Assembly (NCBI GenBank): GCA_965240325.2
Contig: OZ251226.1
Location: 62,001 to 126,000, forward strand
Direction: 5' to 3'
Source of the DNA: Rebecca billardiae RCC1528
Lineage: Eukaryota > Haptophyta
Length of the DNA: 64,000 nt
In this document: one piece after another, positions 52,150 through 61,419 of the stretch
Layout: each line of letters opens with the position of its first letter
Position numbering within the stretch: position 1 is the stretch's first letter
Program-made: the position numbers and the translations under genes
The notes under the pieces: model-generated
What the model was told of the DNA's origin: nothing
Databases searched by the model: none
Seen by the model: only the letters and a program-made list of their open reading frames with translations

Positions 52150-53722
52150 ATGGCGCGCGACGAGCAGCTGAAGCAGAGCATGGCAGCAGCTTGCTACGCT
52201 GGCGATGCACAGGCGCTGCGGACGCTCCTCGCCCCGGGCCTCGATCTCGAATGCCCGCTTGCGTACGGGCGGACTGCTCTGATGCTCGCATGCATGTACG
52301 GACACACCGAGTGCGCGCGGCTGCTGCTCGAGGCGGGCGCATCGACGAAGACCACGGCCGCAAGCATTGGGAAAGCCCTGGCGTGCGCGTGCTTTCACGA
52401 CCACGCGCCTTGCGCACGGCTGCTCATCGATGCGGGAGCCGACGTGAACGTGGGCGATCAGGGGCAGCCTCGAGCCACTGCGCTCTGCTTTGCCAGCAGC
52501 TCCGGTGCCGCGGCGTGCGTGCGCGTCCTCCTCGAAGCTCGCGCGTGCGTCGATCAGCTGAACTCCGATGGATCTCGTGCCATCCACTTTGCGTGCGCCT
52601 TCGGCCAACCCGAGTGCGTGCAGCTGCCCCTCGCGGCGCGCGCTGACGTTCACGGCGCGTGCAGCGCTGGCTACTCATCGCTTGCTTCCGCCGTGCGGGG
52701 GCTGCACGTGCCGTGCGTGGAGCTGCTCCTCGATGCCAACGCCGATATTGACGAAGGTGTGCCGGTGCGCGGAGCGAAGGGGGTGTACCAATCGCTGCTG
52801 CTCACCGCAGTGCTCACCACACCGCAGTACCGCACCGACCACACGCCCGCCGAGCGGCTGCGTGTGACGCAGCTGCTGTGCAAGGCCCAAGCGCTGCGCG
52901 GACCACGCAGCTCGGACCGCTCTGACCTCACCGATCGCGAGGACGCCGCCGTCTGTCTTCAGGCGACGTGGGGGCTGATCGGGCAGGGCAAGCCCGACGA
53001 GCTGTTGGCCTGGGTGGAGCGCGCGTCGCGCTGGCGCACGGCCCTGCAGCACGTCGAGCTGCTGAGCGAGGCGGAGGCGGTGGCGCAGCTGCGCGCGCTC
53101 ACCGACGCCGACGCCCTCCAGATCGGCTTCAAGGGCGAGCCGTCGCCCCTCGAGCTGGCGCACGAGGCGCTCGTCGACAATCCGCGCCACGGCGCGGCGC
53201 TGGCTGTAGTGGCCGCGGCGGGCCGCTGGAGCCCCAACACGCACCACCTATTTCCGCCGCGCGCACGCGCGCGCGCTGTGGAGCTGCTGCTGCTCGGGTA
53301 CGAGCTGGCCGCGGACGGAAGGTTTGACGGCGGCATGCACTCGGGCGTGGCGCAGCAGCTGTGGGTGGAGCGCGTGCTGCCACACGCGGTCGACCGTGGG
53401 CACGCGCCGCTGCGTGCGAGCGCGCGAGTGTGCGCAGCGTGCGGCAGCTGCGGCTGGCACCGGTGCGGTCAGTGCAAGGCTGTGTACTGCAGGTGCGCGC
53501 GCGGCCGCGCCCACGACCCAACCAGGCGCGGGCGGCTATCGGGCGCGCTGGCAGCTCTGCCCTCACACGCGGTGCGCAACCCACCCACTCTGCCCGCTTG
53601 ACCTGACCACGCTGGACGTGCGTCGCTGGGGTGTCAGTGAGGAGTGCCAGCGCCGCGATTGGCCGAAGCACCGCAAGCGCTGCCGTCTCCAGGCTCACCG
53701 GGCTGCCAAGAAATGTAAGTGA
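52150..53722 (+). CDS. ankyrin-repeat protein with C-terminal MYND zinc finger
   Basis: Predicted 475-residue protein from exons 52150-53492 and 53638-53722. The GT-AG intron (145 bp) splits the zinc finger, and joining gives AVYCS/EECQRRDWPKHRKRC. Residues about 10-215 contain five ankyrin repeats (GRTALMLACMYGHTECARLL, ALACACFHDHAPCARLLIDA, ATALCFASSSGAAACVRVLL, SRAIHFACAFGQPECVQLPL, YSSLASAVRGLHVPCVELLL). A helical middle region follows. The MYND finger (about 427-465) has all eight ligands: C-x2-C, C-x2-C, YC, EEC, then H-x3-C. MYND fingers bind Pro-rich motifs in chromatin and signalling complexes. The ATG at 52150 is the only one before the first ankyrin repeat. This architecture is common in large algal gene families; partners are unknown. 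Confidence 0.92.
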
Positions 53723-53895
53723 GCATCGATTATTGGCGACGCCCACCGCGCAGCAGCCACTCAACGCCGCGTCCGGGTGCTGCCTCACTGTCAGTGTCGT
53801 GTTGCAGGTAGTAGGTACAGTACTCCGCCATGACTGATCAGCAGCATAATTGATATGACGATTGACGAGCGTAATTATATAATAATTATATATAT

Positions 53896-53945
53896 GTTGC
53901 ACTCTGAGCCTGACGCTTGGCCGATGCTGCCACGTCGTTAAATAT
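53896..53945. repeat. dispersed repeat, copy B (inverted relative to 40926-40976)
   Basis: TTGCACTCTGAGCCTGACGC TTGGCC, spacer, then CCACGTCGTTAAATATATA. Flanked by TA-rich sequence like copy A, suggesting a small TA-targeting element or a shared terminus. Confidence 0.8.
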
Positions 53946-54275
53946 ATATATCAGTCGTCGCACTTTATTTTTCTACTTATTATTATTATTGACGAGCACT
54001 GGGCTTCGTGAGTTGAATAAGTTCGATCACTACGCGACACGGCCTATACACGGCCGATAAGTCTGAGACACGCGAATCCGTCATCATCATCCTGTTTTGT
54101 CTATACAGTAGCAGACTGCTAAGAGTGCTCGATATCTTCGAGCGAGTGATAGCTCATGGTTGATTACTACAAGGGCCGCACCCCCGATGGCTGGAGCGCG
54201 CCAGGGTGGGGTGTCGCCGACCTGCGAAGTCAAAGTGGAGCAGATTATAATGCATAATTATAATATAATTTAGTA

Positions 54276-54332
54276 TTTACAAAGAATCAAGATTGACGCT
54301 TATTTGACGCACACAGCTCAAGCAGGCGAGAT
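54276..54332. repeat. dispersed upstream element, copy 2 (diverged)
   Basis: TTTACAAAGAATCAAGATTG, then TGACGCACACAGCTCAAGCA and GGCGAGAT. It lies about 300 bp upstream of the gene at 54637. Confidence 0.75.
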
Positions 54333-54636
54333 TGCCACGCCCGGCCTAATCTGTCACCGCCCATGAAGCCGTCGGCGTCGCCGATGAAACGCCGTCGGAA
54401 GGTTCATTCAGCCGTCCTACTACGTAGTATCTGAGACCAACAAGACCAAGACCGCATGACCTTGCGCCAGAAACCGAAGGCGCGCGAGAAAAACATGCGA
54501 CGAAAAAGAAGATAATTATGACAACTACGACCTATTCTGCTGAGCCATCTGAGGGTGGTGCAGGAGCGTTTCGAGTCCGGTTGATCGCGAAACAGTTCTT
54601 GAGTCTTGACGTCCGCCGCAAGCCGCCGAACAAGAC

Positions 54637-55314
54637 ATGAAGGCCGCCGCCGCTCTCGCCGCGCTCGTCGCGCTCACCTCGCCGTACGGCGGGGAGAGCC
54701 ACACGCTGGGCAACACGGAGGTGGCGAAGGTGCGCGATCAGCTCGTGAGCTTTCTTGAGCTCACCATCTCGCGCATGAACGCGACAAGCACGCTCGACGC
54801 GTCCCAGCTCGTGAGCGACATCGTGGACGGCACATCCTCGACGACCGGCCTCGTGGTCGGGAAGGCGGGGATCAAGCACAAGGCGGGCGAAGGGCCGACG
54901 CTGCTCAACTCGACGCTGCTCGCAAGCGCGCGCGGCGAGCTCGTCAGCCACCTGGAGATCATGATCGGCAAGATGAACTCCACTGCCAAGGTGGACGCGC
55001 AGGCGCTGTTGGACGATCTGATCGACGAGATTGCCGCGGTGACCGGCGTGCCGTCGGCCGCGGTGCCGCTCGTTCCCGGCTTCTCGGACGTGGTGCGGCT
55101 CCGCCTGAGCATGCATGACGCCATGATCGACGGCGTCGGCCTGCTGCCCCTCACGATCGCCTACCTCGCAGGCGCGTGCTTGACAGCGCTCGCGCTCGCG
55201 CTCGCGGTATGGACGCACCGCCTCGCCGCTAAGCGCGTCGACCCGAGCGGGCTCCTCACGCGGCCGGTGCTCGGAGGGACAGCCACAAGCGGGTATGCGC
55301 GCGTCGTGAGCTGA
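54637..55314 (+). CDS. small type I membrane protein with an internally duplicated domain
   Basis: Single-exon gene, 225 residues, ATG at 54637. A signal peptide (MKAAAALAALVALTSPYGG) precedes two similar helical units of about 40 residues: VRDQLVSFLELTISRMNATS with TLDASQLVSDIVDG, and ARGELVSHLEIMIGKMNSTA with KVDAQALLDDLIDE. Both contain a LVSxLExxIxxMN(A/S)T core with an N-glycosylation sequon (N-A-T, N-S-T). A membrane helix near residues 168-192 (LPLTIAYLAGACLTALALAL) and a short basic tail follow. I recognise no family. The duplication suggests a small luminal or extracellular binding module displayed on a membrane. It is probably a real gene, given the signal peptide, membrane helix and repeat. 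Confidence 0.7.
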   Translation: MKAAAALAALVALTSPYGGESHTLGNTEVAKVRDQLVSFLELTISRMNATSTLDASQLVSDIVDGTSSTTGLVVGKAGIKHKAGEGPTLLNSTLLASARGELVSHLEIMIGKMNSTAKVDAQALLDDLIDEIAAVTGVPSAAVPLVPGFSDVVRLRLSMHDAMIDGVGLLPLTIAYLAGACLTALALALAVWTHRLAAKRVDPSGLLTRPVLGGTATSGYARVVS

Positions 55315-56377
55315 TCAACCTGCCCAGCAGCACCACGTCCGGGATGGCCGACGACCCATCGCGACGAGCAGCGCTACTCTGCGGGGCCGCGGCTGACCGG
55401 TCTCCGCAGACATGACTCGTGACACTGCGACGTGAGACGACACCGTTGTAACCCGACGTAGCTACTATGGTTTAACGGCGTGATGATTCGTCTGACCACT
55501 CTGACTCGCAACTGATCCGCGCGCGCTCGGCGCCTGCGCATGCACAGTCGGCTGTCAGTCGTCGCGGCACCGATCACGATACTTGAATGTGATGTCCGGA
55601 TGCCAGTCGGCCCTCGCGGACCGCGCCCGAGCCGCCCGACCCGGTCACTCGTCGCGGCCCACTGGCGCGCGGACCGGCTGTCGTCCGGCACGCCGCCACG
55701 CGGCACGCCGCGAGACCGCACTTAGCCCCGCGTCTCAGTCTGACTACGCGGTCCCGTCGGGTCCCGCCAACTCAGCCGAGTGCCCGGCGGGGTCCCCGCC
55801 GGCTGTCAGCGCGGTGTAACGAGACCGAGTCAGTGAGGCCGCGGTAGTTCAGTGACTCAGAGTCAGATCGAAGTATAGACAGCATCAACTACTACGTCTC
55901 AGAAAAGCAGTCATCGGTATTAACTAGTACTATGATGCAAGTGCCAGGCAGGCCCGCGTCAATGCTATAGATCGGCTGCTATCCGCCGTCCGCGGTCACC
56001 GTCGGACCTCAGACGGACCGAACTGTGAGTCACACTCCTCACTCTCCTGCCCTGTCACGACCACTCGGTAGTCGTCACCAGCACGGCTCGGCTCGCCCGC
56101 AGGCGCAGCTCCGGGCAGTCCGACGGTCGCTGTCACACTCACAGACACAGGCAGTCTGAGCGGCACAATATAAATAACCGTACCGCGTGCTGCTGCAGCA
56201 ATAGCTGCGATATATTAATTACTGAAGCGAGACGAGGACTCATCATCCGGATCCGAGACGTGACAGCAGTCGACGATAGTCAATAGCCGGGCGTACGGAC
56301 CGTATACTCCGTAGGCTAAGTCGTAATAAGTGTATAATTAGTGGCGACCGAGCCGATTAACTACAACGCAGCAGAGC

Positions 56378-56501
56378 GACCAACATCAATAACGTGCTCA
56401 CATCACCACTGCCACTGCTGCAAGCTTCGACCAGTACCACGACAGACGAATCCGAGGAGGGCTGCGCCCTCGTGCCTGTGTCTTTAAATCATAGAATTAG
56501 T
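56378..56501. repeat. dispersed repeat shared with 51926-51992, long form
   Basis: Contains CACTGCCACTGCTGCAAGCT and TTAAATCATAGAATTAGT separated by about 50 bp that are absent from the copy at 51926. The TAAATCATAGAAT motif occurs a third time at 57471. Confidence 0.85.
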
Positions 56502-57413
56502 ACGTAGCTTGATCTCGAGTCAGCTGATGAATCAACTACGGCCTACGGGCGGTACGGCTAGTTAGTCCATCAATGCGGTTCATTGGCGACTCCGAATCAA
56601 ATTCAAGTGGCTCCCTGACAGTATAGCAGTGGCACTCAATCAATCGTGAATCGACATTCTCGCGCAGTCTCTGCACGGCGGCAGCCTCGCAGATCAGACA
56701 GCGCGGATGAGGTGCGTTCGCAACTGGTGCTCATGGCGGGGCAGCTGTTTGGTGCACTCCTCAGTGTCGTGCCAACGCAGAGCCAAGCCAGCGTGCCGCT
56801 GTGCAGCGACACGCTTGTCTCTCCTTGGAACGCTCGACGAGGAGGGGCGGGTCACGTGTAGGAGGTAGCGCAGCTGCACACATTTCGATCATCTGCGACA
56901 GCAACCATCGGTCACGAGTACCCTGCTGCTAAGCAGTGCGCGAGAACGCAGCTCGCACGATTCAAGGCAAGCAGCGGCATGTGCGCGGGTGCGCGAATGG
57001 GTGCGAGTGCAACAGGCGACGAAGCGGAGGGCGAAATAGCACCACACGAGTTCACTGGGTGATTGTGGGCTCAACGCGGCCCATCGCACCGCCACTCGCG
57101 GCCGATGCAGCCCCGTCCATCCCCCGAGTCGGAGTGAACTCATCGCGCGCAAGGGCACAGGGCCGCGCGCCTGCGCCCCTCGCGCGCGCGCACTGCCAGA
57201 GGACACCCACAGCGACGAGTGCACTCTCCTAGCGAGACGCGTGCCGCGGGAAGATGCCCCCCGCTCTCAACCTCAACCGAGGCGCGCGAGAGGCGCTCTG
57301 GGTCCACGGCCGTGCGGCGCACCTCCGGCCGCAGCGATACCCGCGGAGTCTTCCGGAAGGGTTCGATTCCGGAATCCGGACCGACTTCAGCCGGTAGCCG
57401 AATCCCGCCGCCA

Positions 57414-57468
57414 TACAGTTTACTGTTTAGAATAAGAGACGCACATGTACAGCTCAGGCAGGCGAGAT
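57414..57468. repeat. dispersed upstream element, copy 3
   Basis: TACAGTTTACTGTTTAGAAT, AAGAGACGCACATGTACAGC and TCAGGCAGGCGAGAT. It lies 51 bp before the ATG at 57519, where it would be core promoter or 5' UTR. Confidence 0.85.
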
Positions 57469-57518
57469 ATTAAATCATAGAATGAGTATGAAGCCTTATA
57501 ATCATATATGTGCACCCG

Positions 57519-59174
57519 ATGGCCACGCTCCTGGCCGCCACGGTCCTGTTCGCGAGCCACGCCCCGGGACCAGCCTCGGGTGTTCGCGCATCGCTGGACA
57601 CTGATACGCTCACCGTCGGGCGTGGACTTCCGATCGGCGAATGCTCGCGCCAAGCGCTGAGCGCGCTGCTACTCGTGCAGCCCACATCGGCGGCGGCCGC
57701 CTGCGCTGTGTGTGCGGACGGGTCGCGCGTCGCCGACCTGCTCGTCGACCCGGCCGACGTGCGCTCAATCGCCAGGCCGCTGGCCGATCTCCTCGGAGCA
57801 GGCGCTGACACTGTGACTGGCGCCGCAGTCACGATTCACGCGTGCCGCCCGCCCCGTGCGCCGCCAAGCGCGGAGCTGGCTGTGCTCGTGCCGACGATCC
57901 CCGAGCACGTGCGAGTGTACGCCGCGCTCGTGCAGTCGCTCGCCACGCATCTGCCCGCCCCGGGCGGCACTGCCGCGCCGTGGGACCTGCTGTCGGTGCA
58001 CAGCTCCGTCCGTGAGCTCGTCGAGGTCGCGCGCATCGCGCACGGCAGCCACGACCTTGCGCGCGTCCTGCCGCCCGGCTCCGTGTTTCGCTCGCTCCCG
58101 AGAGATGCGGTGCGCTTCCTGGTCTTCGACCCTGCGGTGCAGCCCCGCCTGCGCGAGCGCTGGACGTTCAAGTACACCTTCCAGTCGCTCAAGAAGATCT
58201 GGGCGTGGACGCACGTGCGGCACGAGCTCGCGCTCGTGCTCGACTCCGACTTCCAGATCCTCCGCCCGGTGGACGTGCGCGCGGTGGCACGCGCGCTCGC
58301 GTACGTGGTCCCCCTGACCAATGTCGAGGCCGCCGCCACGCGCAGGTTCCACAACGTGCTCCACTACGTGAACGAGGTGCTGCCCGAGCAGATGCGCCTG
58401 GGCTGGGACTACCCGTTTGAGCTGCCCTGGGTGATCGTCCGCCCGGCTGCGGCCGAGCTGCACCGCGTGCTCGGCGATGCGGCGGAGCGCGAGAGCGCCG
58501 GGAGCAGCCGTGACTACGTGGCGCAATGGCTCTCGGTGCCCAGCGCGGTCGCCAAGCCCCGCGCTCTCTTCGAGATCCTCTTGTACCGCGCGGTGCTGCT
58601 GCACGCCTTCTCCGCCAACGTGACGAGGCTCCCGCTCGACCAGGCGCTGTTCCGCCCGCCGAGCTCGACGTTGTCCCGCCAGCCCTGCAACGCGAGCTTC
58701 CGACGAGGCGTGTACGCAGCGTTGCCGGATGCGCTCGGGGCGGACGGCGGCGTCGGCTACGGCGTCACCACGGCCGCTGTGCTGTGTGCAGCCGCGTCTT
58801 GCATCGACAAGACGTCATCCAGGCGTCTTCATCGCAAGCCGGCGCATCTCGACAACGGACGCCCGTGGCTGCTCATGGAAGTGAATATGGATCGTAAGGG
58901 GCGCCTTCGACCCGAGCAGGAGGTGCAGCCTGTTCCTGCAGCAGGCAATGCCAGCAGCGACCTCAGCAGCCGCCAAACGCCGTTGCTGACTCCGATGGCA
59001 CCAGCGGCAGCAGCAGGCCGGCGCTACGGCAGCCCGGCCGCCTCGCTCACGTCGTGGCCGCTGGCATGCGCTGCACAGTGGCAAGGGGCCTGGGCTTGCC
59101 GATCGTACGCCCAAACGCTCGGGATCGATCTCGTCGCGAGGCCGTCCCGCCCGCCACTGCGAGCTCCGCTGTGA
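57519..59174 (+). CDS. secretory nucleotide-sugar transferase-like protein (GT-A fold, DUF6492-like)
   Basis: Single-exon gene, 551 residues. The ATG at 57519 places the start directly at a signal peptide (MATLLAATVLFASHAPGPAS). The centre has a Rossmann-type GT-A segment: AELAVLVPTIPEHVRVYAAL, WDLLSVHSS, then KYTFQSLKKIWAWTHVRHEL and ALVLDSDFQILRPVD. The LDSD is a DxD-type metal/nucleotide-sugar site near residue 242. Later segments (LGWDYPFELPWVIVRP, LFEILLYRAVLLHAFSANVT) fit the acceptor half of such enzymes. Residues after about 430 are low complexity with a few Cys. The donor and acceptor are unknown. It is probably a Golgi or ER enzyme for wall or glycoprotein sugars. Assignment rests on the DxD and the Q-S-L-K-x-I context, so the exact family is tentative. 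Confidence 0.65.
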   Translation: MATLLAATVLFASHAPGPASGVRASLDTDTLTVGRGLPIGECSRQALSALLLVQPTSAAAACAVCADGSRVADLLVDPADVRSIARPLADLLGAGADTVTGAAVTIHACRPPRAPPSAELAVLVPTIPEHVRVYAALVQSLATHLPAPGGTAAPWDLLSVHSSVRELVEVARIAHGSHDLARVLPPGSVFRSLPRDAVRFLVFDPAVQPRLRERWTFKYTFQSLKKIWAWTHVRHELALVLDSDFQILRPVDVRAVARALAYVVPLTNVEAAATRRFHNVLHYVNEVLPEQMRLGWDYPFELPWVIVRPAAAELHRVLGDAAERESAGSSRDYVAQWLSVPSAVAKPRALFEILLYRAVLLHAFSANVTRLPLDQALFRPPSSTLSRQPCNASFRRGVYAALPDALGADGGVGYGVTTAAVLCAAASCIDKTSSRRLHRKPAHLDNGRPWLLMEVNMDRKGRLRPEQEVQPVPAAGNASSDLSSRQTPLLTPMAPAAAAGRRYGSPAASLTSWPLACAAQWQGAWACRSYAQTLGIDLVARPSRPPLRAPL

Positions 59175-59441
59175 CACCAAGGTGACACGCAGCGCCCGAG
59201 ATACTGACACGTGCTAATGCCCGCGGACCTAAATAATACTACCGTAGTAGTGTACTAGTGTCGTCAATGTCATCATGGTTGACAATGACAAGCTAGATGT
59301 GGTACATCTGTCCAACGCCAACGGTCGGCCTTACCGTGCCGGTTCGTTGGTAGCCTAAGTCGTCGTTTTACTCGTAACTCGGCAAGCGGCAGTCGTCGCG
59401 CTTCGGAGCCCTCCGTTCCAGAAGGCGATTAGTTCGGACAC

Positions 59442-59489
59442 GGTCCGGGAGGGGTTTAGGTCGTGGACGACCTAAACCCCTCCCGGACC
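59442..59489. repeat. perfect 22-bp hairpin with a 4-nt loop
   Basis: Arms 59442-59463 (GGTCCGGGAGGGGTTTAGG, then TCG) and 59468-59489 are exact reverse complements around TGGA. It lies 268 bp after the upstream gene's stop and 106 bp before the next inverted repeat. It could be an RNA hairpin or a transposon-end remnant. Confidence 0.92.
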
Positions 59490-59594
59490 ACAGTGGGCGC
59501 ACGCGGGGCCGCGGCCGTTGAGAGGGGCGGGGGCGGGCGGGCGACGTCGACGTCGAGGCGGTCTACGCGCTCTGCTGTCGAGGAGTTGCTGTTT

Positions 59595-59940
59595 GCGCCG
59601 CGCGCCGCGCTGGCGGGGTGGCCTGGACCCATGCGCGCCTTCGAACCCCCGGCGACCGCGCGCGCATCGGCTTCCTCCGCCTGCGAGTCGCCCGCGACCG
59701 CGCCCGCCGCCCGCTTGGAGTGGGTTGACCGCGCCCGAGCCTGCTCGCCGCCGAGCGCAGGGATGAGTTGAGCGCGGCGCGAGGCGGCGATCGTGGTCGG
59801 GCGATCGCATGCGCCCATATGGGCCCCATCTGCCACGGCGCGACCGCTTCAGCATGCGTATGTGACGCCACTTGTCATGGTTGTCTCATGTCGCGTAGCA
59901 GGTGAGCACTGTCGGCCAGCGTGTCCGCGCGCGCGCGCGC
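59595..59940. repeat. about 345-bp inverted repeat, left arm
   Basis: Near-identical reverse complement of 60237-60584. The inner end lies in a (GC)n run whose length differs between arms. Confidence 0.93.
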
Positions 59941-60236
59941 CTGAGCAGGGCCAGACGGGTCTGAAACACGTCACAGTTGGCACCAGGGCATGCTGATTGC
60001 CGTGTATTGCCCAGCGTGGGTCACCAAGGGCATGCCCTTCACTGCACTGCCAGCTCGCAACGTGCGTCAATGCTGACGGCAACTCCAGTCGAGAAGAACT
60101 TGCTTGAGTTCTCGTCGCGAACACGGCATCAGCAGACGCCACATGACTACGGATGCGGACCACTCGTGCCACCCAGTTTGCGCAGTGCAGACATCACGAG
60201 ACGCCACAGAGCGGCATCCGACCCGCAGAGCCCTGC

Positions 60237-60584
60237 GCGCGCGCGCGCGCGCGGACACGCTGGCCGACAGTGCTCACCTGCTACGCGACATGAGTCAACC
60301 ATGACAAGTGGCGTCACATACGCATGCTGAAGCGGTCGCGCCGTGGCAGATGGGGCCCATATGGGCGCATGCGATCGCCCGACCACGATCGCCGCCTCGC
60401 GCCGCGCTCAACTCATCCCTGCGCTCGGCGGCGAGCAGGCTCGGGCGCGGTCAACCCACTCCAAGCGGGCGGCGGGCGCGGTCGCGGGCGACTCGCAGGC
60501 GGAGGAAGCCGATGCGCGCGCGGTCGACGGGGGTTCGAAGGCGCGCATGGGTCCAGGCCACCCCGCCAGCGCGGCGCGCGGCGC
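60237..60584. repeat. about 345-bp inverted repeat, right arm
   Basis: Pairs with 59595-59940; the spacer is about 296 bp with no recognisable gene. The arm ends 333 bp before the ATG of the IBtk-like gene. Confidence 0.93.
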
Positions 60585-60917
60585 CCAAGTCACGTTTCTC
60601 TCGGGCCGCACGTCGGCCACGCGCCACTTGATCGCCATCCTGCCGCCACGAGCCGGGTGCGGGGCGCCTTGGAGGCGGAACAACACCTCGTGGAACGGGT
60701 GGCGGCCGCCGCCCGTCCTTCGGCCGTCGGCGTTCATCGGAAGGCGGCTGCTCGAAAACGACGGCTCTCGGAACTCGGCCGCTGATCAGGCTGGTGAGCA
60801 GAGCATCAATCTGCTGTGCATTTCCGCGGGGCAGCGGCCTAGATGAGCGCACGCCGCTGAGAGCGGAGGCTGCGGAGCGAAGGAACGAGCGCGGCGCCCT
60901 GCTCCGGCGCGCGCAGC

Positions 60918-61386
60918 ATGATCCCCCTCGACATCTGGTCGGCCTGCAAGCGCGGCAACCTGCGCGCCGTCCGCGCCATCCTCGACTCAAGCTCGGCCGC
61001 CGTGGACGAGCGTGACGACAATGGAGTCACGCCGCTCATGGTGCGCGCGGCGGCGCGGTGACACAGCGGGCGGCGTTGGCGGGGAGGCGGGGCTGCGCGC
61101 GCAGGAGAGCCGCCGCCGTCACCCGCCGGGCAGGCGCGTGCTCGGTCGCCGCGTGACGCCGCGACACTCGCCGCATGACGCGCGGCGCGCGCCGGCACCC
61201 GGGCGTGGCCCGTCCGCTGCGCCGCGCCGCGCAGCACGCGGCCTCGTGCGGGCGGATGGACGTGGTGGCCTTCCTCCTCGAGCGCGGGGCGGACATGTCC
61301 GCCCAGGACCTCGAGTCCGGTGCGCCCTTGCGCCGCGCCTCCCCCGCAGCCCGCGCGCGCTGCCGCCCCGCTCACGCGCGGCCGGC

Positions 61387-61419
<33 letters not shown>

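Larger units (their letters stand above)
53723..54636. other. AT-richer intergenic region
   Basis: Contains the inverted dispersed repeat at 53896 and the upstream element at 54276. No gene recognised. Confidence 0.5.
55315..57518. other. 2.2-kb intergenic region, no gene recognised
   Basis: Moderate-GC sequence with the long form of a dispersed repeat (56378-56501) and the upstream element at 57414. A 71-codon frame at 56646-56861 has no support. Confidence 0.5.

Noticed and set aside
57352-57375. tRNA T-loop-like GGGTTCGATTCC
   Set aside because: The flanking bases do not form a 5-bp T stem, and no D or anticodon arm is visible upstream.
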